A stretch of 53,485 nt of DNA from Hyphomicrobiales bacterium (GTDB lineage: Bacteria > Pseudomonadota > Alphaproteobacteria > Rhizobiales > Rhizobiaceae), in contig UBJO01000055.1 in assembly GCA_900465665.1 (NCBI GenBank), positions 1 through 53,485 of the forward strand, in the 5' to 3' direction. The notes beneath the pieces are model-generated. The model was given only the letters and a program-made list of their open reading frames with translations. It had not been told where the DNA came from and did no database searches. A program made the translations under genes and the position numbers. Numbering within the stretch: position 1 is the first letter of the stretch; each line of letters opens with the position of its first letter. This document shows, one piece after another, positions 52,891 through 53,485 of the stretch.

Positions 52891-53485
52891 GCACCGCAAA
52901 ATCCTCCGGGGGCAGCTTCGCTCCACTCGCCCAACCCGTCTTCGCAGTCCTCTGGGCAGCCACCGTTCTCGGCAACACCGGCAGCTTCATGCGCGATGTC
53001 GCCAGCTCCTGGCTGATGACCGACCTCTCGGCCTCGCCGGCCGCGGTCGCCATGGTTCAGGCGGCGGGCACGCTGCCGATCTTCCTTCTCGCCATTCCGG
53101 CCGGCGTGCTGACCGATATTCTCGATCGCCGCAAGTTCCTGATTGCCGTCCAGCTGCTGCTCGCCTCCGTCAGCATCAGCCTCATGGTTCTTGCCCAGAC
53201 GGGGATGCTCTCGGTTAGCGCCCTCATCGGTCTTACCTTCCTCGGCGGCATTGGCGCGGCACTGATGGGGCCGACCTGGCAGGCGATCGTGCCTGAGCTC
53301 GTCAAGCGCGAGGACGTCAAGAGCGCGGTGGCGCTGAATTCACTCGGCATCAACATCGCCCGTTCGATCGGCCCGGCGGCCGGTGGGCTTCTGCTCGCGG
53401 CGTTCGGCGCGGGTCTCACCTATGGTGCAGACGTTGCGAGCTACATCATCGTCATCGCAGCACTTGTCTGGTGGCCGCGTGCCAA
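52887..53485 (+). CDS. MFS exporter (EntS-like MFS_3 type), cut by the window edge
   Basis: The first 199 residues are visible. Helix 1 region FAVLWAATVLGNTGSFMRDV, then SWLMTDLSASPAAVAMVQAA, the loop-2/3 motif GVLTDILDRRKFLIAVQ, and LGGIGAALMGPTWQAIVPEL and NIARSIGPAAGGLLL, all typical of the MFS_3 group of exporters. Members are about 400-540 residues; the rest lies beyond the window. Coupled to doxX, suggesting efflux of the toxic compound sensed by the LysR regulator (inference). Confidence 0.88.
   Translation, partial: MSTAKSSGGSFAPLAQPVFAVLWAATVLGNTGSFMRDVASSWLMTDLSASPAAVAMVQAAGTLPIFLLAIPAGVLTDILDRRKFLIAVQLLLASVSISLMVLAQTGMLSVSALIGLTFLGGIGAALMGPTWQAIVPELVKREDVKSAVALNSLGINIARSIGPAAGGLLLAAFGAGLTYGADVASYIIVIAALVWWPRA

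Noticed and set aside
1..53485. CRISPR arrays, tRNA or rRNA genes, prophage, integrase or attachment sites
   Set aside because: No regularly spaced repeats, cloverleaf-like sequence, rRNA segment or phage gene was seen on reading both strands.

Overview
The window reads as a secondary-replicon or accessory stretch of a Rhizobiaceae genome (Rhizobium/Agrobacterium group). Reasons: high-GC codon usage; a BA14K-like small secreted protein; a chemoreceptor remnant with a rhizobial-type tail; a NadQ-type regulator beside nadABC; fused PntA plus PntB; several LacI-controlled ABC sugar operons; no rRNA, tRNA or ribosomal protein gene. The replicon assignment is inference.

Layout. 0-1.9 kb is a decay zone: a broken IS110 transposase, a wrecked short-chain dehydrogenase and a frameshifted SnoaL-like gene. 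1.97-3.7 kb holds a Tat-type alpha/beta hydrolase and a ChaC-like protein. 3.8-9.7 kb is a five-gene, stop/start-overlapped catabolic operon: isovaleryl-CoA dehydrogenase, methylcrotonyl-CoA carboxylase beta and alpha, a MaoC hydratase and a CitE-like lyase. 9.7-15.6 kb holds two gene-poor stretches around pntAB, with remnants of an enolase-superfamily dehydratase and a chemoreceptor. 15.7-18.4 kb carries an L,D-transpeptidase and a cytochrome P460/DUF4405 pair. 18.7-24.1 kb is the NAD de novo block (GAPDH paralogue, nadQ, nadA, nadB, nadC) with two NadQ-like operators. 24.2-32.7 kb has methylmalonyl-CoA mutase, a six-PAS hybrid histidine kinase and a Prc protease.

32.9-38.6 kb is the most unusual module: Rieske ferredoxin, ferredoxin reductase, PurU, a di-iron sterol-desaturase-type enzyme and a PanB-like protein lacking PanB metal ligands, all on the minus strand, with a divergent LacI regulator interrupted by a stop codon. 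Two similar palindromes stand before the two transcription units. The gene content suggests oxidative removal of a carbon as a one-carbon unit onto folate. 38.7-45.9 kb is a LacI-ABC-GH127 operon for import and cleavage of beta-L-arabinofuranosides, with a frameshifted binding protein.

45.9-53.5 kb has a TehA-like transporter, then a LysR regulator divergent from a ring-cleaving dioxygenase, a YcaC-like hydrolase, an XapX protein, an amidohydrolase, a DoxX protein and an MFS exporter cut by the window edge. A spaced motif (CGCAATT/TGCAATA, 16 nt, TGCAATT) occurs before the dioxygenase, before doxX and 50 kb away before the Tat hydrolase, tying these into one predicted regulon. Its content resembles the Firmicute MhqR quinone-stress regulon. 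Several broken genes differ from an intact frame by one base in a G or C run, so sequencing error must be excluded before calling them pseudogenes.
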